In this document: positions 1-10,521 of the stretch, in pieces
Layout of the letters: each line of letters begins with the position of its first letter
Position numbering within the stretch: position 1 is the stretch's first letter
Assembly: GCA_039519185.1 (NCBI GenBank)
Contig: CM076850.1
Span: 87,836,270 to 87,900,269 of the forward strand
Reading direction: 5' to 3'
DNA: 64,000 nucleotides
Source: Astragalus membranaceus
Lineage: Eukaryota > Streptophyta > Magnoliopsida > Fabales > Fabaceae
Notes under the pieces: model-generated
The model's database searches: none
Seen by the model: only the letters and a program-made list of their open reading frames with translations
What the model was told of the DNA's origin: nothing
Position numbers and translations under genes: made by a program

Positions 1-519
1 TGCTTCATTTGAGCCCAATCAAACTGATTCTCAAATGGAAGGTGATCCTCATCCTCGCTAGTTTTTTAAGATCTCATTCCTTTTATGACCACTTTTCATT
101 CTTCAAACAAAACACTTTCAAGTTTGACCCTCTCTCTATATATATTTTTTTCACAGATATATCGTCATTAGCCCTCTAAATCATATCATTGATTCCAAGT
201 TGACTATTTTTGAAGCATTACTTAATGAGCATGCATGGATTTGTGGGTATTGATAAGCTAGACTTTTCTGTGTTTTTTGGTTTTCCTGTTTTGGATTTTG
301 AAGGTTTGGAAGTGGCTGGTTTTTTGGAAAGCGAGGGCGTAGGGAAGACAAAACGACACAAGATGGTAGGGAAAAAGGTTAGTGGTAACCTCCAGCTATT
401 GAGGATTTCTTTTATTTGTGGTAGCTGGCTTGCTGGAAATTGGTCCGGTATTGGAAACAAGCTTTACCATAGAGGGAAGACTACTAGGTGTAGCAAGCAA
501 GATTTGACTCATCAAGGAT

Positions 520-880
520 CATGCAAATATTTTAGCCCCAGTATTGGTAAAAGGAACCCCCAAGAGTAGGATGCACTGGTGTACTATACAAGTTTGACTC
601 ATGATGGGTCTTGCAAAATTTCCCCCAGTATTGGTAAAAAGCATTGCCCCAGGAGAAGGATGCATTGGTGTACAAAACTAGTTTGGCTCATGAAGGTTCT
701 TTGCAAAAGTTTCTTTCCTAGGATGGGTAAAAGGTGAGGCCAATGTAGGATCTTGTAAGATTTCTTCCTCGTTCTAGTGAAAGACATTCCCCCGAGAGAA
801 TACTACACTGGTGTAGAAAGAAATATTTGACTCATAGAGGGTCTTACAAAATTTTTCCCCAGTGTGGGATTTCTTGACGC
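520..880. repeat. Diverged tandem repeat, unit about 88 bp
   Basis: The phrase CCCAGTATTGGTAAAA recurs near 537 and 624, with a weaker form near 715, each followed by similar text about a gained or 'brought' GCA(C/T)TGGTGTAC motif. Spacing is about 88 bases. Copies are strongly diverged. Confidence 0.5.
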
Positions 881-992
881 TCTCAAGCTAACATTCCACA
901 AAATTGCCCCAATGTGCACTCCTATTCGGCATAAGTAGGAGAACTCCAGTGAACTACACAAATAAACATTGTAAGTCTCATTCCCCTTTTGT

Positions 993-1631
993 ACCCTAAT
1001 TTTTGCCTAGACTGCCTTTGAAGGTTTTCAGTCTAGCGGGCTTTGTCTTTTTTTTTTTAAACCCTAATTTTTGCCTAAACTGCCTTTACAGGTTTTCAGT
1101 CTAGCGAGCCTCATTTTCTCTTTTTTTTTAAATCTTTTTTTAGAGCAAAGAATAGTTTAAAAGAAGAAAATGATTTATTTCAAAATTAATATTATGAAAA
1201 TGAAAACAATCATTCATCAATCAGAGTGGACTTTTAAAGGCTTGTAATGTGGCAATGGGTTATGGGTTATGGGTTATGGAAAAAAAATGATTAGAGGGCT
1301 CAAAGAAATGTTTTACGGGTATGGGTTATGGAAGAAAAATGATTAGAAGGCTCAAAGAAATGTTTTACGGGTTATATGGACCAATGATCTTTAGTGCATT
1401 CGGCTTCCAAGACATCACATTTTTCTTGTAAAACCCATCCATTCACATGATTTTTGATTTTTTTCACTTCTCTACTTTTTCACTTTTTTTTTCTTCATTT
1501 TTCACTTTTTTCTAATTTGGCATAGCTGATTTCATCATTCACTTCTTCTTCATTTATGACTCTCGTTCTCTCTCTTTTACGCCCTAATTTTTGCCAAGAC
1601 TGCCTATTCATGTTTTGAGTCTTGCGGGCTT
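993..1631. repeat. Three copies of a 50-bp dispersed repeat
   Basis: Copies at about 993-1043, 1060-1112 and 1581-1631 share CCCTAATTTTTGCC followed by an ACTGCC...TTTTCAGTCTAGCG-type ending. They lie in the non-coding internal region of the Ogre-like element. Confidence 0.6.
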
Positions 1632-3403
1632 CATTTTTTCTTTTATCTCATTATACCTTTGGAAATCTAAATGCACTAAATTTCACTGCAGGGTCGATCC
1701 TTGTCCAGGGTTTAATGGAAAGAAATTACAGGCTCAAAGGGGACAGCAAGGGTTCATTTTTGGGATAGAGAAAAATGGCCACTCTTCATTTCAAGTCATG
1801 ATTCCACATTTTCAAAACTTTAATTTCGAAATAAAATTCACTCTTTTACACATTCTTTGCTCTTTATTTCTTTTGCTTCTTTTTGTCTTTTTTTTCTTTG
1901 CTTTTTCTTTTGGGAAATGGACCTTCAAAATGTGATATTCGTTCACAGGTTCGCCCTTGAATGATACAACCAAAAGGGCTTTAAGAAATATCGCTTGAGA
2001 CAAGAACTCGAAAAGGGGCCAGTGTTTTAAAGGAACATGGTGAGAAATGATGGAAATGGGTTTTTAAATCCATGCAAATTCATTAGCATAAAACTTCAAC
2101 TAAGTCATTTTGGATTCGAACTACATGATTAAAGAAGTGCTAATTACAATCATCTTTTTCCTTCTCTTTTTGAGCAAAACACAATTACCAACCTTATGTC
2201 TCCTTTTTTTTCTCAATATACCCAAATATTGTGCCCCATGATATCTTTCCTCTCACATTATTTCTCTACACCTCTAATGATTAATCTTCCCAACAACTCT
2301 CAAGCGAATGATCCAATTCCACGAGTCTAAGCTTGATTGGAACACAAGCACAAAAATTTCAAACTTCTTTTTATTTATTTTCTTAAAGAAAAATTTATGA
2401 GAAGGAGTCAAAGAGACCAATATGTTATGAAATGCATGGTTAAAATGCAACATGCGTTGTTTTGTAATGGCTTTTTTTGTAATCCTTTTCATGCATGAAA
2501 TGAAATGCAAATTTTTTTGCCCCATTTGAAGGGAATATACTATGAAGATTGATGAATGATAATGTGTTTTTTTTTACTCTTGAAAGTATGCATAACATGC
2601 AAAGATATTTATATACATGCAAAGAGAGAGAGAAAAAAATGAAATATGGAGAAACTTTATGAAGAATGATTCTTGACAAATGAGTATGATGAATGAAATG
2701 AAAATATGCACTACATGCAGAAAAAAAAAACAAATATTCCTAAGGACTTATACAACGAAAAATGCAAATGATTAAGTTCTATTTTTTTTATATGAAATGA
2801 ACCTTTTTTACAAGGCAACATGTTTTTTTCCTTATGCTTTTTATGCATGAAATGCAATATGATTTTGATCTTTGTGGGAAAAAATGAGTGATTTTCTGAA
2901 CCCAAAAGTTTGTTTATGGGATAAATATTTTTTGTTTTTTTTTATGAAAAAAAATAAAGTAAGAGGTGGAGTAGATTGGTTGGCCCATGCTATTGGGCTT
3001 TGGACCCTATGGATCTATGGTTTTTCTATTGTGAATACTCACTGGGTTAGCAGCTATAACCTAGGGAAATTTCAGGTCTCTATAGTCAAGTACTCTTCTA
3101 GAAGTGTAAACACACCAGGATGTACATCCCAGATGTGGATACCCGCGGAGAAGAATCGTACTCTAGATGAGGAATTCATGGTAGCCACCAGGATGTACAT
3201 CCAACATGACTACCACTACACAGCCTCGTTCTAACTTATGTTTTTTTTTAGGCTCAGGTGTAAGCCCAACTCTCAGTGTGTGCTCACAGTGTATGTGTGG
3301 TGTGTGAAGCGAGCATAAAAGCCCTAAAAAATAACAAAACCCCCAAATTGTACCTTATAATTACTTTGCACAAACAAATTAAATAGGCTTGACTCTCATG
3401 TGT

Positions 3404-3421
3404 CCCCAGCGGAGTCGCCAT
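3404..3421 (-). promoter_or_regulatory. Primer binding site, tRNA-Arg type (copy 1)
   Basis: Read on the minus strand this is TGGCGACTCCGCTGGGGA, two bases inside the end of the LTR. It fits the 3' end of a plant tRNA-Arg, the primer described for Ogre elements. Minus-strand DNA synthesis of the element would start here. Confidence 0.65.
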
Positions 3422-3466
3422 CTGTCGTGACCGGGATCCCGACGTAGACGGCCCAAAAATCGATAT

Positions 3467-3484
3467 CCCCAGCAGAGTCGCCAT
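3467..3484 (-). promoter_or_regulatory. Second copy of the primer binding site
   Basis: A 63-bp tandem duplication (about 3404-3466 and 3467-3529) repeats both the primer binding site and the adjoining LTR end. This copy differs by one base within the 18-bp site. Only one copy can be at the functional LTR junction. Confidence 0.6.
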
Positions 3485-3889
3485 CTGTCGTGACCGTGGT
3501 CCCGACGTAGACGGCCCAAAAATTGATATTTCAGGGAGTCGCCACCCAATTTATTAAATAGGGAAAATTGAGAAAAACCTACCTTAAAATTAATGGTCTG
3601 CGTAAACTAGGTTGGATTCGGGAGTCGGTTATGCATAGGGAAGGGCGAAAACTTAATTCCACTACACCCCTAGTACATCCGTCCTAAGACAGTTACCCTA
3701 AATCTGATTGTGCAAATATAAATAACGTATTTATTTGTTTTACCCAAAAATAAAATAGTAGAGATAACAAGGGATAATTTAGAAAAGTTTAATTTTGACT
3801 TGACGGGGAAGCCCCGCTCCTACGTATCCTCAGGTGCAATGAGGAACTCAAAAGTCACGTAGTTCTTTCTGAAAAAATTTGTTGGTTGA

Positions 3890-4305
3890 TGTTTTTTAAT
3901 ATAGGGGTTTTAGGATTATTGAGCTGTACAGCTCATCCGTCCTAAGACGCTGACTAACCCGTCTGTACAGTCGGCTTAGTCCCCTACTTTCGGAAAATAG
4001 AGTTTTTGGAGTTTGGAAAATGATTTTAAGTGTGTTGGTTTGATTTTATCGGAATCGGGGTTTTAGGATTCCTGAGCCGTACGGCTCATTCATCCTAGAA
4101 CGCTGACTAACCCGTCCGTACAGTCGGCTTAGTCCCCTATTTTGAGAATTTGATTTGTGGGAAGAAATGTGTTGGTGTTAATTTTAATTAAAAAATGTTC
4201 ATTTTAAATAGGGATTTTAGGACATGATCCGTAACGGTTCATTAGTAACCTAAAAAGCTGACTAACCCGAATGTACAGTCGATTTAGTCCCCTATTTATA
4301 TTTTT
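3890..4305. repeat. Three LTR sub-repeats of about 150 bp
   Basis: GCTGACTAACCC...GTACAGTCG(G)...TTAGTCCCCTA recurs near 3950, 4102 and 4257, each preceded by a GGTTTTAGGA...GTAC/CGTAC inverted motif. These are diverged tandem copies inside the Ogre-like LTR. Confidence 0.7.
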
Positions 4306-6049
4306 TGGAAAATGAAAGATTTATCTATTTATTTTTATAGGTTTTTTGTAAAAGGAAATAATTAAAAACGAAAACAGATGGTGCAATAGTAAAATGGGGT
4401 GCAGTTTGCAAAAAGGGAGTTGTATTATTGTTTGCTTGAATGCAAAAGTATTAAGCTCCTTTGTGTCCTAGAGGGGTCCCTTTGGGAATAGATCTAAGGC
4501 TTTTTCTATCAAGTGAACCTCTCAAAGGTAGCTCTATAGAGTCCTAAATAAGGTTCCTAGAGCCAACGACCCCAATTAAGAACACTGATCAACAACAATA
4601 GGCAAGCTATTAGGAGTGCCAGCATTCTCAAGAGGGACCAAACTCTAGGTGAGACTTTCGTGACCACCCAACAGGACGCACATCCAGTAGGCCATCACTA
4701 CGCAGTCTCGTTCTAACTTAGGTTATTCTCCAGTCCGGGTACAGGACTATTCTCACGTGTGTGCAGAAGTGTGATAGTGGAGTGTGTGTTGGAGCAAAAT
4801 GTTAAATATACCCCCTAGCTGCAAAACAAACAAACACATATACAGAAAATAATAGTCTTCTACCCTAGGGTTTATATCAAGCATAAAATAAAGATATACA
4901 AAAAGAAACTAAAGAAATAAATAAATATGTACATAAATAAATAAATAAATAAACAACTAGATATAAATAAATAAATAAATACAAAAACTAACCTCAAGCT
5001 GATGAACGCGAGGAACGCCTAACCAGACCGAGCAGTCTGACCAGGTCAACTGCGAACCGGGCTGCTTTGAGAACCGAAAAAACCGATTCAAAAAAATTAC
5101 AAACTAATCAAAAACAGACTTTTGGTGTCTGGACCGCAAAGGCTAGCCCAAAAGATCACTTAATCTGCCAATGAATCCCTCCCTCAAGTCTTTGCCTCTT
5201 GGCCTCTTTTATAGTCAAATGTTAGGTGGTTCTTGTTTCTCCCAAACAATGTGGGACTAAAACAAGATAGAAAAAGTCATTCCCATTATTCTCATACCAG
5301 CCCATGTAATAGTGTGATTCCGGATTCGTTAACCGTTGGATCATCGTGGTTTTTTGGACACCAGGTTCATGAGACATCCCTCTTCACTTTTACCGTTCGG
5401 ATCGTCGAAACGAGGTCTGAGGAGAGAGAAATGACCTTCGCAAAAGTAAAAAAAACAACCCCCGTTTTTCTCAAACCAGTCACCGTACAAGTGCGATTCT
5501 GGATTCGTTAACCGTTGGATCGTTTTAGTTTTATGCCAGAAGGTTCTTGAGACATTCATCTTCACTTTCACCGTTCGGATCGTCGAAACAAGGTCTGAAG
5601 AGAGAGAAATCACCTTCGCAAAGTAGCTGCAGTTTTGAGTATTTTGGTTTATTTTTGTATTTTTGTAATTTTGACATTCTTGGGCCAAGTCATGTAAAAG
5701 CATGTAAATGGACACTCCTTTTTTGTAATAATATTTTTTTATTGCACCTCCCTTTTTTATTTTCTTTTGTAATTTGTATTATTTCATATCTATTTTATTT
5801 TTTTTCTCGTTTTTTAATTAAAGATATTGCAACAAGAAAAATAAATTAAATCTACTTTGTAATTTTTTGAATTAATATATTTTTTAATTTTTGTTTAACC
5901 ACTAAAAAAAGTAATAATAACGCAAAATTAGTAAATTAGCGCAAAATGACCTATTCGAGGGATTAGGAATCAAATATACGCGAAAAACATATTTTTGTGA
6001 TTTTTTTTGAAAAATTTAAAAATGTACCGGTTAAAATTGGGTGTTCACA

Positions 6050-7084
6050 TTGAGTGTTGCGTCTATTAGGCAATTCTATGATTCTGGTTATTCAGTGAAT
6101 TTTTCTAAAACTCATTTTCGTGTGCAGGATCCTCAATCAAGGAGGTTGATTAGGACAGGTGGTAGACATGGAGGACTCTATGTCTTGGATGCGTTGAGAG
6201 TTCCAGATACTGCAGCCTCTACTTCCACTGTTGATTTGTCATCTTTTCATTTGAATTCATCATCTTTTAATTTTTACTTATGGCATTCTCGTCTTGGACA
6301 TATATCTGCATCTAGCTTAAAGTTAGCTTCTACCGGAGCTTTAGGAAAGTTGCAAACCAGTGATATTTCAAATTGTTGTGGTTGCAAACTTCCTAAATTT
6401 TCAGCTTTGCCTTTTAGTAAAAGTGATTCCATTTCCTTCTAAAGGTGGATCTAGATATTATGTCTCACTTATTGATGATTTTACTCGTTATTGTTGGGTT
6501 TATCTTATTAGAAATCGTTTTGAATTCTTTGACATTTCTCATATATTTCGTGTTATGGTTAAAACCCAACATAAAGTTGTTATAAAGTGCTTCTTTTGTG
6601 ATCTAGATGGTGAATATATCTCAAATAAATTCTCTGAATTACTTGCTTATGATGGTACTATTCACCAGAGTTCTTGTGCTGATACTCCTCAACAAATTGG
6701 CGTTGCTGAAAGAAAACATCGTCATATTGTTGAAACTTCTTGTTCCCTCTTGTCGTCTGCATTAGTTCCAAGTAAGTTTTTAGGTGAAGCAATTCTTATT
6801 GTTGTCCACGCTATTAATCAAATTCCATCTTCTATTACCCCAGGTTTGTCTCCCTTTGAATATTTGTATGGTTCTGCTCCGAATTACTCATCTTTGAAGG
6901 TCTTTGGTTCTACTTGTCTTGTTCTTCGTCCACAATTAGAATGTAGTAAATTGTCTCCTCGTTCTGCAATATGTGTTTTTCTTGGTTATGGAGATGGTCA
7001 AAAAGGTTATCGATGTGATGATCCTTCAAGTAAAAAGCTTAATGTTTCTCGACATGTTGTGTCTCTTGAGCACATACCATTTTA

Positions 7085-7119
<35 letters not shown>

Positions 7120-7870
7120 TTCTAATTCTCATTCTCCCACTAAGTTTGAGCTCATAAATATTGATCCCTTTGCTCTTGATGATGATATTCCTAGTGATTG
7201 TAATTTTGAGAACTGCAGGGTTGATAGTAGTGCTACTCCAGATACATATCCCTCATGTCCCCACATATGTTTAGCAACCTCATGTGATTGTTGATCCTCC
7301 TCCTTCTCCTCCTCGTCTCACTCGTGTTTGTAAGTCTACTAAATTTCCTTATTTTGTTTATTCCACTTATTCTACTTCTTTTGCTTGTTTTCTAACCTCT
7401 ATTCATAAGTTGTCTAAGCCGTCTTCCTATAAATAGGCCATCCTTGATCCTCTTTGGCATCAAGCTATGGCAGAAGAAATTTCTGATTTTCACAAGACAG
7501 ATACTTGGGACTTAGAACCTCTTCCACCAGGGAAACGTGCTATTGGTTCTCGTTGAGTATACAAGATAAAAACCAAGTATGATGGGTCAGTTAAGCGTTA
7601 CAAAGCTCGTCTTGTAGCTAAGGGTTTCTCTCAACAATATGGTATGGATTATGAAGAAAATTTTGCTCTGGTGGCCAAGATGACCACTATTCGCACTCTC
7701 ATTGTCGTTGCATCTGTACCTCAGTGGCATATTTCTCAAATGGATGTCAAAAATGCTTTTCTGAATGGTGATCTCTAGGAGGAAGTTTTTATGGTACCTC
7801 CACCAGATGTTTCTCATAATCATGGGGAAGTATGCAAGTTAAAGAAAAGCCCCATAGGGTTTCAACCAAA
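6050..7870 (+). pseudogene. Decayed Ty1/copia pol fragment (integrase to early reverse transcriptase)
   Basis: From 6050 a frame reads gag-pre-integrase-like sequence with a WHSRLGH motif and the CxxC part of the zinc finger, then a shifted frame (about 6440-7160) reads an integrase core with SLIDDFTRYCWVYL and TPQQIGVAERKHR. From about 7440 the start of reverse transcriptase follows (YKARLVAKGFSQQYG, QMDVKNAFLNGDL). There is at least one frameshift near 6440, several in-frame stops (near 7434, 7555, 7779) and a CT microsatellite. The left end is cut by the Ogre-like LTR and the right end stops in the KLKK...GF motif near 7865. This is a dead remnant of an autonomous copia element. Confidence 0.85.
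7083..7122. repeat. CT microsatellite
   Basis: An imperfect (CT)n run lies within the copia remnant between integrase and reverse transcriptase. Confidence 0.9.
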
Positions 7871-7944
7871 TTAGCAAAAAGGTCTTACAATATCAATTAA
7901 ATAAGAATCTATAAATACTAAATACACAAAAGACTAAAGTACCC

Positions 7945-8430
7945 TTAATATAATATATTATCCAATATAAATACCGAAGATTGATGACTTGTTGACAAAA
8001 ACACGTCCATCAAACATGCCATGATCCCCTCCAATTGACTCCTGATGTTTATAATTGAGCTCGGAGTAGAGTAGGATTTCTGCGAGAAGACCCAATCGGA
8101 TCTGTTTCGCCAAATGACATCAAGAGTCACACCGAAAAGAAGGCTCTAGTAAGGTAACATTCCTTTACTCTTATCTGATTTCAAGTTACCTCCAATCCAG
8201 TACTTCCAATTCATTGTACTAAAGAAAACTCTGTGATTTTTGATCTTGAGGCTACTCAATATGCTCATACTTTGGCTACAGTCTCTGAAGCGATGAAAAA
8301 GTGTTCCATTTTGCTCGTTGCAGATAGGGCAAGTACTAGAGTTTGCTATCATTCTTCTCTGTCGTTCCATGTTGGTAAGTAAAGTTTCATGACCCAGTTT
8401 CCATAGCAGGATTCGAATTCCTTCTGTACC
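7945..8430 (-). pseudogene. Fragment of a reverse-transcriptase zinc-binding / RNase H-like protein
   Basis: A minus-strand frame at 8146-8370 reads CPICNEQNGTLFHRFRDC, which fits the zinc-binding domain found C-terminal to reverse transcriptase in plant non-LTR retrotransposons and host-resident copies (family zf-RVT). A second frame at 7945-8130 reads DVIWRNRSDWVFSQK, like the linker to the RNase H-like domain. The two parts are in different frames, so this is a broken remnant. A LINE tail or a zf-RVT pseudogene are both possible. Confidence 0.55.
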
Positions 8431-8937
8431 CTTTTATGACGCGTTATTAAAAGTCATGAGGGACTGAAATTCATGAAAAAATAAAATGTAGGGACCAAAA
8501 GTACGTGAAATTTTTTTGTGAGACTAAAACAAAAACCCAAATTTTATAGGGACCACAAACATATTTAGACCTAATTTTTATTATCTAAATTAGTAATGAT
8601 AAATAAAAATCCATAAATTTAGAGAATAATAAAATATTGTATAAGAGAATTTTGAAGTAGATTTCGGAAAAGTGATTGCATTCTATCAGTAATCCTTAAT
8701 ACATGTTATTAATAAAAATATTTGAAACTAATTATTGAAATATAAACATATGGCATAATTCATATATCTTATCTTATGCATAGAAAAGAATACTAACTAT
8801 TAATGTGTTGATGTGAGACTCGTATTGCACCTCTTTTAAAATATGTAACAAAAAAAATGTGTTGATGTGGGGATTTAGATCCTCTCAAATGCTAATTCGC
8901 TCAACCTTTGTCAAGTGAAAACAAAGAGAGTTAAACG
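8431..8937. other. AT-rich DNA, nothing recognised
   Basis: No coding potential. A stretch GGACCAAAAGTACGTGAAA (about 8496) resembles text common at the ends of plant repeats, but I cannot assign it. Confidence 0.4.
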
Positions 8938-9002
8938 AGAGAGGGAGAGGGAGGGAGGGAGGGAGGGAGGGAGGGAGGGAGAGAGAGAGAGAGAGAGAGA
9001 GA
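8938..9002. repeat. Purine (GA/GGGA) microsatellite, left flank
   Basis: Runs of GGGA and GA abut the left end of the copia element. The same purine-rich text continues at 13876-13931 on its right, so the element landed inside a GA/GGGA repeat. Confidence 0.9.
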
Positions 9003-9272
9003 TGTTGGGGATATTCTCCTTGAGAGGAGAGGAGAGAGAGAGAGAGAGAGAGCGAAAATAACAGAAAATTGGAAAACTGTAAAAATGAAAAAACTTATTA
9101 TTCAGTAACGGTTCGACACCTTATATATAGCTAGTGTCGATGGTGTCGAAAGCTCATATAGCTAGTCGAACTGAATGTGTCGAAAGCTCATATAACTAGT
9201 CGAACTGAGTGTGTCGAAAACTTATATAACTAGTTACAATCTAAGCAATTGAATTACAAACGTATTTCAATA
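9003..9272 (-). repeat. Copia 3' LTR
   Basis: Runs TGTTGGGGATA...TTTCAATA on the plus strand, so the ends form an imperfect 5-bp inverted repeat. It holds a short GA run (about 9025-9051) and three TCGAAAGCT/ATATAACTAGTCGAACTGA-like sub-repeats. Confidence 0.9.
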
Positions 9273-9286
9273 TTCCCTCTTAATTC
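9273..9286 (-). promoter_or_regulatory. Polypurine tract of the copia element
   Basis: Minus strand reads TTAAGAGGGAA directly before the 3' LTR, the expected plus-strand primer position. Confidence 0.7.
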
Positions 9287-10476
9287 ACATTGCTAAGTGA
9301 CATAATTCCAAACATTGTCTTTAATTCTTCAAATCTTCCCTTTTGCAACGGCTTGGTCATTTCATCAGCTACTTGAAGTTCTGAGCAGCAGTATTGCAGG
9401 TTCAGCTTCTCCTTGTTGACTTGATCACGCAAGAAGTGATGCCTAGTTTCTATATGTTTCGACCTTCCATGGGCAACAGGATTTTTGGCCAAATCTATTG
9501 CAAATTTGTTGTCTATCAGCAACTTCATTACTGAGTTCTTGTGTAGTCCAGTTTCAGTGAGCAACATGCTCAGCCATGATGCTTGGCAGGCTGCAAAGGA
9601 AGCAGCCACATACTCTGCCTCACAGGAGGACAGGGCTACCATGCTTTGCTTCTTGGAGCACCATGAGATGGGTGCTGTTCCATACATAAAGACATAGCCA
9701 CTTGTGCTTTTCCTGTCACACTTATCTCCACTCCAATTCGAATTTGTGTAGCCGAACACTTCGACAGTAGCAGAAGATTCAGTCTTGCTAGGAAACAGAA
9801 TACCATGATTTTGTGTTCCCTTTATGTACCTAAGCACTCTTTTTGCAGCCATTAGATGAGAAGTTCTTGGCTTCTCCATGAATCTGCTGATCAATCCAAC
9901 ACTAAACATAATGTCAGGTCGTGTGTTGCACAAATGCCTAAGGGATCCAACAATCTGTTTGTAGAGGGTGGCATCTACTTCACTCTCTTCCCCATCCTTC
10001 GACAGCTTGTTGCTTGTGTCGATTGGAGTAGAACCTGGTTTGCAATCAGCCATCTTGAATCTGTCCAGGACATCTGCTGCATACTTATTCTGATGCAGAA
10101 ATGTACCTTTGCTTGTCTTCATAAATTCCATTCCTAAGAAGTATGATAGGTGTCCCAAATCACTCATTTCGAATTCAGACATCATCACCTTCTTGAAGGA
10201 GTCAACTTCAGTCTCATTGCTGCCAGTCACTAGTAGATCATCTACATACAAGCACAACAGCAATTGAGTTTCAGTTCCAGGCCTTTTAACATACACACCA
10301 TGTTCATTGGTGTATCTAGTAAATTTTTGAGCCAAGAGGAATCCGTCAATTCTCTTGTTCCATGCCCTTGGGGCTTGCTTAAGTCCATACAGGGCCTTTT
10401 CAAGCTTGAATACCTTGTCTTCTTGTCCCTTTAACTCAAATCCAGGTGGTTGGCAAACATAGACTTCCTCCTCCAA
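9280..10476 (-). pseudogene. Copia reverse transcriptase-RNase H part of pol (398 aa open frame)
   Basis: Downstream part of the copia polyprotein. It begins in the reverse transcriptase palm region, with LKQAPRAW near residue 33 and the catalytic LCLYVDDLLVTG near residue 74-85, and continues into RNase H with SGDKCDRKSTSGYVF and the ...SSCEAEYVAA segment. The tail ADEMTKPLQKGRFEEL is typical of the copia C terminus. It would copy element RNA and degrade the RNA strand. It is separated from the upstream frame by a single in-frame TAG near 10527, so it is not translated as part of one polyprotein in this copy. Confidence 0.9.
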
Positions 10477-10521
10477 AGGTCCATTAAGAAAGGCTGATTT
10501 TACATCAAGTTGATGTAGGGG

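Larger units (their letters stand above)
1..3423 (-). mobile_element. Internal 5' region of an Ogre-like LTR retrotransposon (partial)
   Basis: This stretch lies directly inside the primer binding site of the LTR at 3424-6049, so it should be the 5' untranslated/internal part of a minus-strand Ogre-like element that continues beyond base 1. I see no convincing coding region; open frames are short and low in complexity. It contains diverged local repeats and long T/A-rich runs. A segment near 3130-3310 resembles LTR sequence near 4650-4800, so LTR-like sequence occurs on both sides of the primer binding site. The lineage call rests on the primer binding site and LTR features, not on protein. 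Confidence 0.5.
3424..6049 (-). mobile_element. Ogre-like LTR (5' LTR of a minus-strand element)
   Basis: On the minus strand the LTR runs from TGTGAACACCCAATTTTAAC at 6049 to GGTCACGACA at 3424, TG...CA, 2626 bp, followed by the primer binding site. It carries a conserved block CTCCTACGTATC...CTACGTAGTTC at about 3818-3866 that recurs in the solo LTR at 42821-46308. Its outer edge cuts cleanly into copia coding sequence at 6050, so it inserted into an older copia element. The other LTR is outside the window, so target duplication cannot be checked. Confidence 0.65.

Noticed and set aside
3404..3484. tRNA gene candidates at primer binding sites
   Set aside because: Only 18 bases match a tRNA 3' end; no cloverleaf is present here or at the other primer binding sites.
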